Positions 60,101 through 64,000 of a stretch of 64,000 nt of DNA are shown piece by piece. Below the pieces are notes generated by a model. That model had not been told where the DNA came from and searched no databases. It worked only from the letters and a program-made list of their open reading frames with translations. Location: contig JABAKD010000027.1 of NCBI GenBank assembly GCA_012845835.1, forward strand, positions 13,934,487-13,998,486. The letters run 5' to 3'. Source of the stretch: Undaria pinnatifida (lineage: Eukaryota; Sar; Phaeophyceae; Laminariales; Alariaceae). Numbering within the stretch: the stretch's first letter is position 1; each line of letters opens with the position of its first letter. A program made the position numbers and the translations under genes.

Positions 60101-63100
60101 TCACCGTTTTTGCTCACCCGCCGAGTTTGCTCACCCGCCGTGTTTGCTCTCCGTGCCCCCTTCCAATATGGATCGTTTTTCTTTTCTCACCATTTTCGGT
60201 CATCATTTTGGCTTGCTCACCTTTTTCGCCCACCATTTCTGCTTATCATTTTTGCTCGCCCGCCGTTTTTGCTCCCCATTTCCACGTTTCACTTTCCATC
60301 ATCTTTCCTTTCTGGCCGTTTTTCTCATTGTTTTTGCAAATCATTCTCGCCCATTGATTTCGCTCTGCAGCACTTCCTCTCGCTGTTCTCGCTCTCGCTA
60401 TGTTCAATCAGCGTTTTCACGCAGCATTCCTGCCTTCGCCCCCTACAACTGTATGAACGCTCGACGATCGACTCGTCAGGCGGGCCTGTGCATGTTCTTC
60501 ATGGCAATCTCCTTGTTGGTGTGTTCTCGCCCCGTCATCGCCCCTTTGCTGGGGGCGTTGCTTGGCGGGGGGGGCGGGGGGGGTTCGGAAAGTGGACATG
60601 GGAGCGGGACCGTCAAGGGGTTGCCAGTTCACGTGGGGGCGTTTTGTGGCGTGGTCCTGGGTCTCTACCTGCTGGGTGTAGTGTCGAGGCACTTTCCCGA
60701 CTCTCGAACGGTGATTGATGGTTGGCGATTGGCAGTTTTCCTCGCGTGTACTTGATTTTATTTTCTATTTTAAAGGGGATTATAAAATTCCTTGCCGTCC
60801 AGTAGTGTGCTGCGTTGATCTACTGTATACGGGCGGGGCGCGCAATTTGATGCGATTCGACAAGGGCAAAAACGTCAGGTACCTTTTCTCGCGGTAAAAA
60901 GGGGCGCATGTACCGTGGTGGGAAAGGGGGTAGGGTAAGGGTGGGTCGACGTGCTCTCGCGATTTGCCAAAAAAAAAGCACAAAAAAACCAAAAACAGCT
61001 TAAAAAGCTCTATATAGTGAAATATATTCTGTACTTTATCTGGTACGATTTGTGGGACGAAGCCGGTGGGAGAGCCCGCTTAGTGACCCCGGGTCTGAGT
61101 TACGTCCGGGCAGGGAGAAAGAAAAGAGAAAAGTCTCAAGAAATAGACGGGATGAGCAAAAGAAAAAAAAAGGGTACGGTTTTAATATACCAACGAACGA
61201 AACGTTTTCAGAACACCGTTTACGTTTCTCTCCGTGTGGACAGTGTTTTCGTTTGCACCCGTTTTGAAGGACGTACGCACCACCATTTCAGCCATGTTTG
61301 CATCACCCCCTTCCAACGATGCTCGCATGTTCGATGAAACAGGGTCGGAGGTCAGCCACCGCGGTGCTCTTGGCTTCCATGGCTATTCTTGCGCTGCAGC
61401 CCGCCCTGATGGATGGTGGTATGGGTGGCGGTGGTGAAGTTGGTGGTGGTGGTGGTGATGACGGTGAGTATTGGAGGGAATACGTGAAGCAGGTCTGTGG
61501 TGTCGCCGTGGCGGGTATGGGCGTGCTGGCGCTGACCGGGGTTGCTTCTCCAACCAAGTAAGCAGGGAAGAGTAAAATGGGAGAGAGGAGAAGGCGGGGT
61601 GTACTCATACCATTGGAGTAGCGTGGCTGCACTCTTTTTTTGAGGACGGGGGGGTAGAAGGATATCCCCTTCTGCGGTCTCTAGCAAGCAAACTACAATT
61701 TCCCTACAGAAAACGGGTTTTGTCGGCCTGAACCCCAAACGTCGCGCGGCAAATTTGTGAAAAACTGCAACCATCGCCAGTACAACCAATTCCCTGCTCA
61801 AATTTCGCTCATCAGCCCACCGGAACCGACCTGGGTAGTCCCCGAGCGCCGTGCTCGGCGATACGTGCTTTGCAGCGCTATCACTTCACGCGCAAACATG
61901 TATCCTTGGCGTAGGATATGACTCGAACAAGACGTAATCATCGGGAGTTGGTGTTTTTTTTGCAAGCGGGTGGCGGAAAAAAGTTCAGCGCGTTTAGCTG
62001 AGATTCGCCGGCGGCTGCAGTTGTGTTTTTTTCATGCCAACCCCCCCCCACCCCGCACTTTCTCCCCCCCTACCTTGCTCCCTTTTCCTCCCTCTCTCTC
62101 GGCTTTCTTCACTTCTTCCCTCCCTCTCTTCCTTCCCCCCGTTCCCTACCGGTCCCGTTTTTCTTGCGGCCGCTGTTGTGTTTCTTTCATGCCATATGGA
62201 CCCCTCCCTCCCTGCCCTTCCGGTCTCGTTTTGATGACTGCTGTTGTGTTTCGTTCAAATCTACCCTTCCCTCCCTTCCCTCCCTTCCCTCCCGGTCCCC
62301 TTTTGACGGCTGCTGGTGTGTTTCATTGATATCAACCCGTCCTTCCTTTCCCGCCCGGTTACTTTTTGATGTCCGCTGTTGTGTTTATTTCATGCCCCCC
62401 CCCCCCCCCCACCCCCGCCTCTACCCCTACCCCCCACCCCCACCCCAACCTCTTCAAGAACACTGGCAACACGAGCCATATTCGCGGGAGCGATCGGTAT
62501 TCCTCTCGGGACTTGGTCAGCTCTAGCCTCCATGCCAAGCGCCGATACCGCCGCAGTAGTTCTTTCGGCTCTAGGGGCGGCGGGCACCTACTCCTGTGCC
62601 TTGATGGTCCTGCTTGAGGCCGTGCTTCCGAGAGCGTCTGTGTTGTCCAGAAGCGCAACACGTAGCAGTGGTGGGGGTGGGGGCGGGGTGGGGGGGGGGG
62701 AGGGGGCGGAGAGGAGGGGGGCTCCTTCGGCTGCGGGAAGCGTGCTGCTGGAGTTGTATGTGGCGGTGGCGGCGTTCATGCCGGTGGCAGCGCTTGCTCA
62801 GGCGCGTGTGCTTGGAGAGTGGGGGTTGGGGGGTTGGCAGGGTTGTTTTGTTTGCTTCCGAGCGGCGTTGCTGCGTTTCGCTGCCCTGTAGTTTCGCTCT
62901 TTTTCCGTTTGGTTTTTGTTTCCATAAGAATGACGCAACATAATTTCGCCTTACACCCATCTTTTGAGAGCAGTTTTTTTTGTTTGTTTTGCCACTTCCC
63001 ACGAAACGCCGAATAATCGAACCTAACAAAAAACGAAATCGAATAAAAAACGAACCGGAAGAACTGAATCGACCAAACCGAAACTGACCAAAACCGAAGC

Positions 63101-63417
63101 CCAAAACTCGAAGCTGACCCCAAAAGCCGACACTGTCCCAACATCGAAAGCAGGGGGTGCAGCTGCTGTTTTTCGGGCCTGTGGGTCGACGCCTCATGGG
63201 TTTTCCATCGAGGGGGGGTGTTAGTGCTGAAGGCGCTGCCCGCTTCGCCCTTGCTACCGCTTCTACCGGCCATGCCGTAATTGCCGTGGCGCTCAAGTTC
63301 GTGGGAGGAGCTGGTTCAGGGCGAGTTGGTGGTGGGAGCGGTGGCGGTGGGCGAAGGAGGGAAGGGTTCGGGTCGGCTTGGAGGGCAGGGTCGTCTGCAT
63401 CTCGGGCTGCTAGCGAG
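32761..63417 (+). CDS. Large polytopic membrane protein of unknown family (16-17 exons)
   Basis: Exons 32761-32957, 33967-34108, 36190-36327, 40484-40674, 41678-41849, 43158-43229, 47508-47675, 48263-48492, 50358-50514, 53135-53388, 55431-55607, 58138-58208, 59558-59763, 60480-60710, 61343-61557, 62459-62807 or 62891, and 63154-63417 connect with matching phase at each junction. To the stop at 62891 this is about 1,017 codons. Nearly every exon carries one or more 18-22 residue hydrophobic segments rich in Ala, Leu, Val and Gly, separated by short Arg-rich or Gly-rich loops, so I expect well over 15 membrane spans. No conserved catalytic or transport motif is recognisable. Role and compartment are unknown. 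The chain of phase matches is the main evidence; individual short exons could be wrong, and the 3' end may lie outside the window. Confidence 0.65.
33296..33520 (-). mobile_element. 5'-truncated SINE, reverse
   Basis: Reverse copy with GGTACGCGCC, ATCGCGAGGAG and GTCGACTCACGTCGAATTC. Confidence 0.6.
33967..34108 (+). CDS. Membrane gene exon 2 (candidate)
   Basis: [19 protein letters not shown], then [20 protein letters not shown]: two hydrophobic segments. Acceptor GTGCAG after a pyrimidine-poor stretch, donor CAG|GTTCAA. Start phase matches the GC donor of exon 1 and end phase matches exon 3. Confidence 0.45.
34375..34716 (+). mobile_element. tRNA-derived SINE copy (best preserved)
   Basis: A box-like TGGTCTGGTGGTTA and B box GAGTTCGATTCCC at the usual spacing, followed by GCCGGGG, then the shared body and an A-rich tail. 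Lies in intron 2 of the membrane gene. Confidence 0.82.
35267..35347 (+). mobile_element. Mini-MITE, 81 bp
   Basis: CCCCTTTAGAGC to AAGGCG, exactly 81 bp; flanking TTAA has decayed to TTAC and TTAG. Confidence 0.78.
35598..35827. repeat. 112-bp tandem duplication
   Basis: CTCTCACTCGCC...TTCGTACGAA...CTCTTCGCAGTTTGCTCGAG...ATTCCCACTGCCAGAGCGCG occurs twice. In intron 2 of the membrane gene. Confidence 0.85.
36190..36327 (+). CDS. Membrane gene exon 3
   Basis: 46 codons, phase 0-0: [20 protein letters not shown] to [19 protein letters not shown], two membrane segments. Acceptor CTTCTCCGCAG and donor GTG|GTGAGT are both strong. Confidence 0.7.
37236..38006. repeat. 86-bp satellite array with two nested insertions
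   Basis: GAGTCATCCCTCTATAGTGC starts units at about 37261, 37347, 37433, 37519, 37605 and 37681 (period 86). A 150-bp element sits at 37716-37845, further units to 38006, then a SINE. A stray unit lies at 38735. Confidence 0.9.
37716..37845 (+). repeat. Dispersed 150-bp element inside 86-bp satellite
   Basis: Near-identical to the copy at 9.3 kb; interrupts the 86-bp satellite. Confidence 0.8.
38007..38315 (+). mobile_element. tRNA-derived SINE copy inside 86-bp satellite
   Basis: GTCGCCCCGGTGGCGTATCA head, B box GAGTTCGAGCCCC, body and A-rich tail. Inserted in a satellite unit directly after GTGCGGTAG. Confidence 0.78.
39123..39194 (+). mobile_element. Mini-MITE, end-deleted copy
   Basis: Starts CGCCTTCACAACTGG after TTAA; the last eight bases are missing before the second TTAA. 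Confidence 0.65.
39214..39450 (+). mobile_element. TIR-MITE copy
   Basis: GACGCATGCTACGATAGAGG start, CCCATGGGCTAGGTA and CGACGATTTCGGG core; the right inverted repeat is degraded. Confidence 0.7.
39450..39890. repeat. Tandem CTCTTAA-rich repeat, two units
   Basis: CCGTGACAA-CCGAAAC-TGCGCTCTTAA...GTGGCGGGACATGCCGAGTT occurs twice; the second unit contains the mini-MITE. A diverged copy lies at 19460-19620. Confidence 0.8.
39643..39723 (+). mobile_element. Mini-MITE, 81 bp, with matching empty site
   Basis: Flanked by TTAA on both sides. The host repeat occurs uninterrupted at 39481-39580 with a single TTAA (39494-39497), so the insertion and its 4-bp duplication can be read directly. Confidence 0.88.
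40484..40674 (+). CDS. Membrane gene exon 4
   Basis: [40 protein letters not shown], then [16 protein letters not shown]. Acceptor CACGGCACAG, donor AAAG|GTACCT in phase 2, completed to Arg by exon 5. Confidence 0.72.
41678..41849 (+). CDS. Membrane gene exon 5
   Basis: [39 protein letters not shown], then a Gly-rich end. Acceptor CCCCGCCCCGCAG has a strong pyrimidine tract; donor GGG|GTGAGC. Confidence 0.75.
42353..42478 (+). repeat. 130-bp dispersed repeat
   Basis: GTCAGCTGTGAGTTCGATAA through TGCAGCGTGATACACCGG. Confidence 0.7.
42660..43115. repeat. About 150-bp satellite, three units
   Basis: CATTTCCTGGAATGAACAAGG recurs at about 42727, 42874 and 43024. Unit length is a multiple of three, producing a spurious 168-codon frame. 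An inverted relative lies at 55970-56190. Confidence 0.85.
43158..43229 (+). CDS. Membrane gene exon 6 (72 bp)
   Basis: 24 codons, phase 0-0: [20 protein letters not shown]. Acceptor TGTTCTCCTCAG is very good, donor CAG|GTATAT. As a symmetric exon it is not tested by phase and could be skipped. Confidence 0.5.
43340..43535 (-). mobile_element. 5'-truncated SINE, reverse
   Basis: Same 3' body as other SINE copies; adjacent to another copy at 43.8 kb. Confidence 0.6.
43800..44045 (-). mobile_element. SINE with internal GGTAC expansion
   Basis: A reverse SINE body interrupted at 43923-43976 by about ten GGTAC units, exactly where the element normally has ACGGTACG. Confidence 0.75.
44053..44300 (+). 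mobile_element. TIR-MITE copy
   Basis: GTATAGAGGTGCACC start, GCTTAGGTGTACATT and GACTTTGGGGTTTTCAAGGA core, right end TGGTAGCACGCGTC. Confidence 0.7.
44302..44580 (+). mobile_element. TIR-MITE copy, tandem with previous
   Basis: Same order of hallmarks (CCCATGGTCTAGGTG, CATTTTGGGTTTTCAAGGA, right end GTGGTAGCACGCGTC). Confidence 0.7.
44875..44955 (-). mobile_element. Mini-MITE, 81 bp, left half of head-to-head pair
   Basis: 81 bp in opposite orientation to the next copy and sharing its TTAA at 44956-44959. Confidence 0.78.
44960..45040 (+). mobile_element. Mini-MITE, 81 bp, right half of pair
   Basis: CCCCTTCACAACTGG to CTCTAAAGGGG with TTAA on both sides; with its neighbour it forms an inverted repeat of about 165 bp. 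Confidence 0.85.
45250..45770 (-). other. Possible degraded coding remnant, unidentified
   Basis: Minus-strand frames ([39 protein letters not shown]) are open and non-repetitive but I recognise nothing. 45780-46300 shows no feature. Confidence 0.2.
46319..46440 (+). repeat. 130-bp dispersed repeat
   Basis: CTCCAGCTGTGAGATCGAAG to GATATAGGTCGGCGACTCCC; nearly identical to the copies at 9.1 and 17.8 kb. Confidence 0.78.
46740..46850 (+). pseudogene. Copy of membrane-gene exon 7 acceptor and start
   Basis: T-rich tract, GCTGCAG and GTGGTCATTGGTTGGCGGTT match GTCGCAG and GTGGTCGTCGACCGGCGGTT at 47501-47527. The copy ends in the G-run of the LINE tail. Confidence 0.7.
46855..47343 (-). mobile_element. 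Non-LTR retrotransposon fragment 4 (longest)
   Basis: An uninterrupted frame from [19 protein letters not shown] through [20 protein letters not shown] and [18 protein letters not shown] to TKASKQ, then poly-C. Only the C-terminal domain is present; no reverse transcriptase or endonuclease catalytic motif is in the window. Both sides carry copies of the exon 7 acceptor region of the membrane gene. The 306-codon open frame extends by chance into flanking DNA. Confidence 0.85.
47508..47675 (+). CDS. Membrane gene exon 7
   Basis: [37 protein letters not shown], then [14 protein letters not shown]. Acceptor TTTCGTCGCAG, donor AAG|GTCTGG. Its acceptor region and first 24 bases are duplicated at about 46740-46850. 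Confidence 0.7.
47743..48115. repeat. (TTGG)n and (TGTC)n microsatellites
   Basis: TTGG units at 47743-47835 and TGTC units at 47996-48113, in the intron between exons 7 and 8. Confidence 0.95.
48263..48492 (+). CDS. Membrane gene exon 8
   Basis: [50 protein letters not shown]. Acceptor is ACAAACCAG after a long C/T tract. Donors GTTCGT (48424), GTACGC (48457) and GTGGGG (48493) all leave phase 2; I favour CAG|GTGGGG, which is followed by an antisense retroposon tail. Confidence 0.68.
48493..48640 (-). mobile_element. Short poly-C-tailed retroposon at exon 8 donor
   Basis: On the plus strand the G-run begins at the GTGGGG donor itself, followed by the family body (ATCATGCATGGCAGTAGTCC...GGCGGTAGACTC). 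Confidence 0.6.
48640..48860 (-). mobile_element. Degenerate non-LTR retrotransposon fragment 5
   Basis: Shares the tail and the GGA-TGT-TTG-GTC... region with fragments 1-4 but with many substitutions and stops. Lies directly beyond a poly-C retroposon in the intron after exon 8. Confidence 0.6.
48915..49304 (+). mobile_element. TIR-MITE copy plus a truncated second copy
   Basis: Full copy to about 49180 (CTCATGGCCTAGGTA, CGACGATTTTGGG) followed by a copy retaining only the 3' half and right end GCCACCTCCATCGCGGCACG. Confidence 0.68.
49683..49783. repeat. 44-bp tandem duplication
   Basis: AACGTTAATCGTTYATTTTG and TTGCCAATGTTCTCTCT occur twice. Confidence 0.9.
50358..50514 (+). CDS. Membrane gene exon 9
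   Basis: [50 protein letters not shown]. Acceptor GCGTGCAG|G completes Arg from exon 8; donor CAG|GTGTAT (an alternative donor at 50473 has the same phase). A 115-bp tandem repeat begins about 20 bp downstream. Confidence 0.7.
50525..50930. repeat. About 115-bp tandem array, four units
   Basis: GAGTGAGCTA...GATTGCAACCCTTGGCTTAA and GAAGCATCACGATT recur at about 115-bp spacing, starting just after exon 9. A relative with GAGCTACGCAGTCAGCGCTG lies at 57655-57860. Confidence 0.85.
51900..52350 (+). mobile_element. Two tandem TIR-MITE copies
   Basis: Two direct copies (51900-52103, 52104-52350) each opening GATTCATGCTCCACGGTAG with GCCGTGGCCCTAGGTA; high mutual similarity suggests a recent tandem duplication. 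Confidence 0.75.
52864..53075. repeat. (ACCAT)n pentanucleotide repeat
   Basis: About 40 units changing to GCCAT; ends 60 bp before the acceptor of exon 10. Confidence 0.95.
53135..53388 (+). CDS. Membrane gene exon 10
   Basis: [37 protein letters not shown], a Gly-rich loop, then [20 protein letters not shown]. Acceptor GATCCCACAG, donor GG|GTGAGA in phase 2. The preceding intron ends in a long ACCAT microsatellite. Confidence 0.7.
53733..53813 (+). mobile_element. Mini-MITE, 81 bp
   Basis: CCCCTTCAGAGC to AAGGCG, TTAA at 53729-53732 and 53814-53817. Confidence 0.85.
53875..54371 (+). mobile_element. Two tandem TIR-MITE copies
   Basis: First copy opens GACGCATGCTACGGTGGAGG; the second follows at about 54115 and ends CACCCGTATCGTAGGGCGCG. 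Confidence 0.7.
55040..55425. repeat. Degenerate (CTTG)n before exon 11
   Basis: CTTGCTTGCCTG-type units up to the exon 11 acceptor; yields Leu/Ala/Cys-rich shadow frames. Confidence 0.85.
55431..55607 (+). CDS. Membrane gene exon 11
   Basis: [56 protein letters not shown]. Acceptor CCTGCTTTCCAG|A completes Gly from exon 10; donor TG|GTGAGT. The upstream intron is a degenerate CTTG repeat, which provides the pyrimidine tract. Confidence 0.75.
55970..56190. repeat. Inverted relative of the 150-bp satellite
   Basis: ACCGCCTTAT units and CATTCCAGGTTATGAGTGCA match the reverse complement of the 42.7-43.1 kb satellite. Confidence 0.8.
56272..56553 (-). mobile_element. TIR-MITE copy, reverse
   Basis: GACGCGTGCTAAGATGGAGG at one end and CACCTCTACCCGGTACAGTA at the other, with reversed core hallmarks. 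Confidence 0.65.
58138..58208 (+). CDS. Membrane gene exon 12 (71 bp)
   Basis: One base completes Trp, then [23 protein letters not shown] and one base. Acceptor TTGAAAAG follows a T-rich tract; donor CAAG|GTGCGA. Phases match on both sides, which is the main support for so short an exon. Confidence 0.5.
59050..59530. repeat. (GGTGTT)n degenerate repeat before exon 13
   Basis: GGTGTTGGTGTTGGCGTTGG variants over 480 bp, filling intron 12. Confidence 0.9.
59558..59763 (+). CDS. Membrane gene exon 13
   Basis: [39 protein letters not shown], then a Gly/Ala/Pro-rich stretch ending GPMLPFE. Acceptor GCGGCTTCAG|AG completes Glu; donor GAG|GTGCGA, phase 0. Confidence 0.65.
60480..60710 (+). CDS. 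Membrane gene exon 14
   Basis: [29 protein letters not shown] and a poly-Gly loop, then [20 protein letters not shown]. Acceptor GACTCGTCAG is the phase-0 choice; donor ACG|GTGATT. Confidence 0.65.
60893..61160 (+). mobile_element. SINE body with internal insertion
   Basis: SINE segments TCTCGCGGTAAAAA...TACCGTGGTGGG and TGACCCCGGGTCTGAGTTACG are split by about 120 bp of unrelated AT-rich sequence. Confidence 0.55.
61343..61557 (+). CDS. Membrane gene exon 15
   Basis: [19 protein letters not shown], a Gly-rich loop with [10 protein letters not shown], then [19 protein letters not shown]. Acceptor GATGAAACAG, donor AA|GTAAGC in phase 2, the best donor match of the gene. Confidence 0.72.
62030..62458. 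repeat. C/T-rich tract with four related 90-bp units, before exon 16
   Basis: GCTGTTGTGTTTCTTTCATG-like motifs recur at about 62017, 62170, 62240, 62308 and 62370, each followed by CCCTCC runs; the last ends in a C-run at the exon 16 acceptor. Confidence 0.75.
62459..62891 (+). CDS. Membrane gene exon 16 (possibly terminal)
   Basis: [39 protein letters not shown], a Gly-rich loop, then [19 protein letters not shown]. Acceptor CTTCAAG follows a pure C-rich tract and one base completes Lys. The frame either ends at TAG 62889-62891 or splices at GTGTGC (62808) to exon 17. Confidence 0.68.
63154..63417 (+). CDS. Membrane gene exon 17 (candidate)
   Basis: [39 protein letters not shown] and a Gly/Arg-rich tail, phase 0 from GAAAGCAG. 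Possible donor GAG|GTGGGG at 63418. Composition is like the other exons; its connection to exon 16 is unproven. Confidence 0.4.
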
Positions 63418-63646
63418 GTGGGGTGGGTGGCGAGTTCCCGTCTCGATTCCGTTCGGCCTCGTTCCGCCGTGGCAGGGCGTTGATTGGGGTGTTGGGACCG
63501 TTGCGCTCGTGCTATGATCCTGAGCCGTGCCGCGGTGGGAAGGGGGTGCGGGGGTAACCGTCGGGGACGTAGGGTACTTTTGGACTCAAAACAAGCATTC
63601 TGCCTGACGGGGGCACGGAAACTGAATATGTTGTTGTGTTTTGTTT

Positions 63647-63800
63647 CTCCTCCGGCAGATGGGGAAAACTCAAGCTTAAGCTCACCACCTTTCACGTGTT
63701 TTCATACATGCCGTGTGTCAATTTTATTTAATTTTACTCGCACGTCAGCGCTAGCTGGCGTATCCTTCGGTTCCCGTGGTAGCGACAACATGAGCTGTCG
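63647..63800 (+). repeat. Dispersed 150-bp element
   Basis: CTCCGGCAGATGGGGAAAAC to CTGGCGTATCCTTCGGTTCC. Beyond it, 63800-64000 shows nothing I can identify. Confidence 0.7.
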
Positions 63801-64000
63801 CCGAAGATGGTGTTTTGGAGCGTTGGAGTCAGCGTGCCCGTGATTAGGGATGCTTCTTGAGAGTGTGCTGACAGCAGCGTTCAGGTCTTCACAGCCGATA
63901 TTGCTGGTGTTCCGTAGGAAGGTGTTGAGAGTTGACTATGCTGGAATCGGCCAATCCAATGTTTTTGAAAGAGCCCCCAACATTGGGCGAAGCCAACCCC

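Noticed and set aside
62571-63695. 374-codon minus-strand frame
   Set aside because: Antisense shadow of GC-rich exons 16 and 17; Arg/Pro-rich without domain content.

Overview
This is nuclear DNA of a photosynthetic eukaryote. Operons, ribosome-binding sites and bacterial genes are absent. Coding sequence occurs as short exons with GT-AG (and one or two GC-AG) introns, buried in microsatellites, minisatellites and transposon debris. A plastid-type Rieske oxygenase shows that it is an alga or plant. The very intron-rich layout, TTAGGG-like repeats and a possible signal peptide ahead of a Ser/Ala/Arg-rich leader fit a secondary-plastid alga such as a stramenopile (brown-alga-like). The lineage is an inference. 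I worked by eye, so splice boundaries may be off by a few bases.

Two large genes face away from each other. The minus-strand gene runs from about 29.2 kb (perhaps 31.2 kb) down to a stop at 1,362. Its 13 visible exons join with matching codon phase at every junction and give about 540 codons of a PAO/TIC55/PTC52-like Rieske non-haem iron oxygenase. The Rieske motifs, mononuclear-iron motif, C-terminal CxxC and terminal membrane segment are all intact. One intron is 12.5 kb and one intron uses a GC donor.

The plus-strand gene runs from about 32.8 kb to at least 62.8 kb. I assemble 16-17 phase-compatible exons (about 1,000 codons) of a polytopic membrane protein with many hydrophobic segments and Gly-rich loops. 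I do not recognise the family.

The rest is repeats: fragments of one non-LTR retrotransposon (zinc-knuckle C-terminus and poly-C tail), short poly-C-tailed retroposons, tRNA-derived SINEs, an abundant dispersed 130-bp family, an 81-bp MITE with TTAA target duplications (piggyBac type), a 250-bp MITE with 25-bp inverted repeats, satellites of 86, 112, 115 and 150 bp, a degenerate telomere-like array and many microsatellites. The most striking pattern is that four antisense poly-C retroposon tails end at or just beyond 5' splice sites. Tandem copies of an oxygenase exon, an inverted copy of another exon boundary and a duplicated acceptor region next to a LINE also show repeats and exons remodelling each other.
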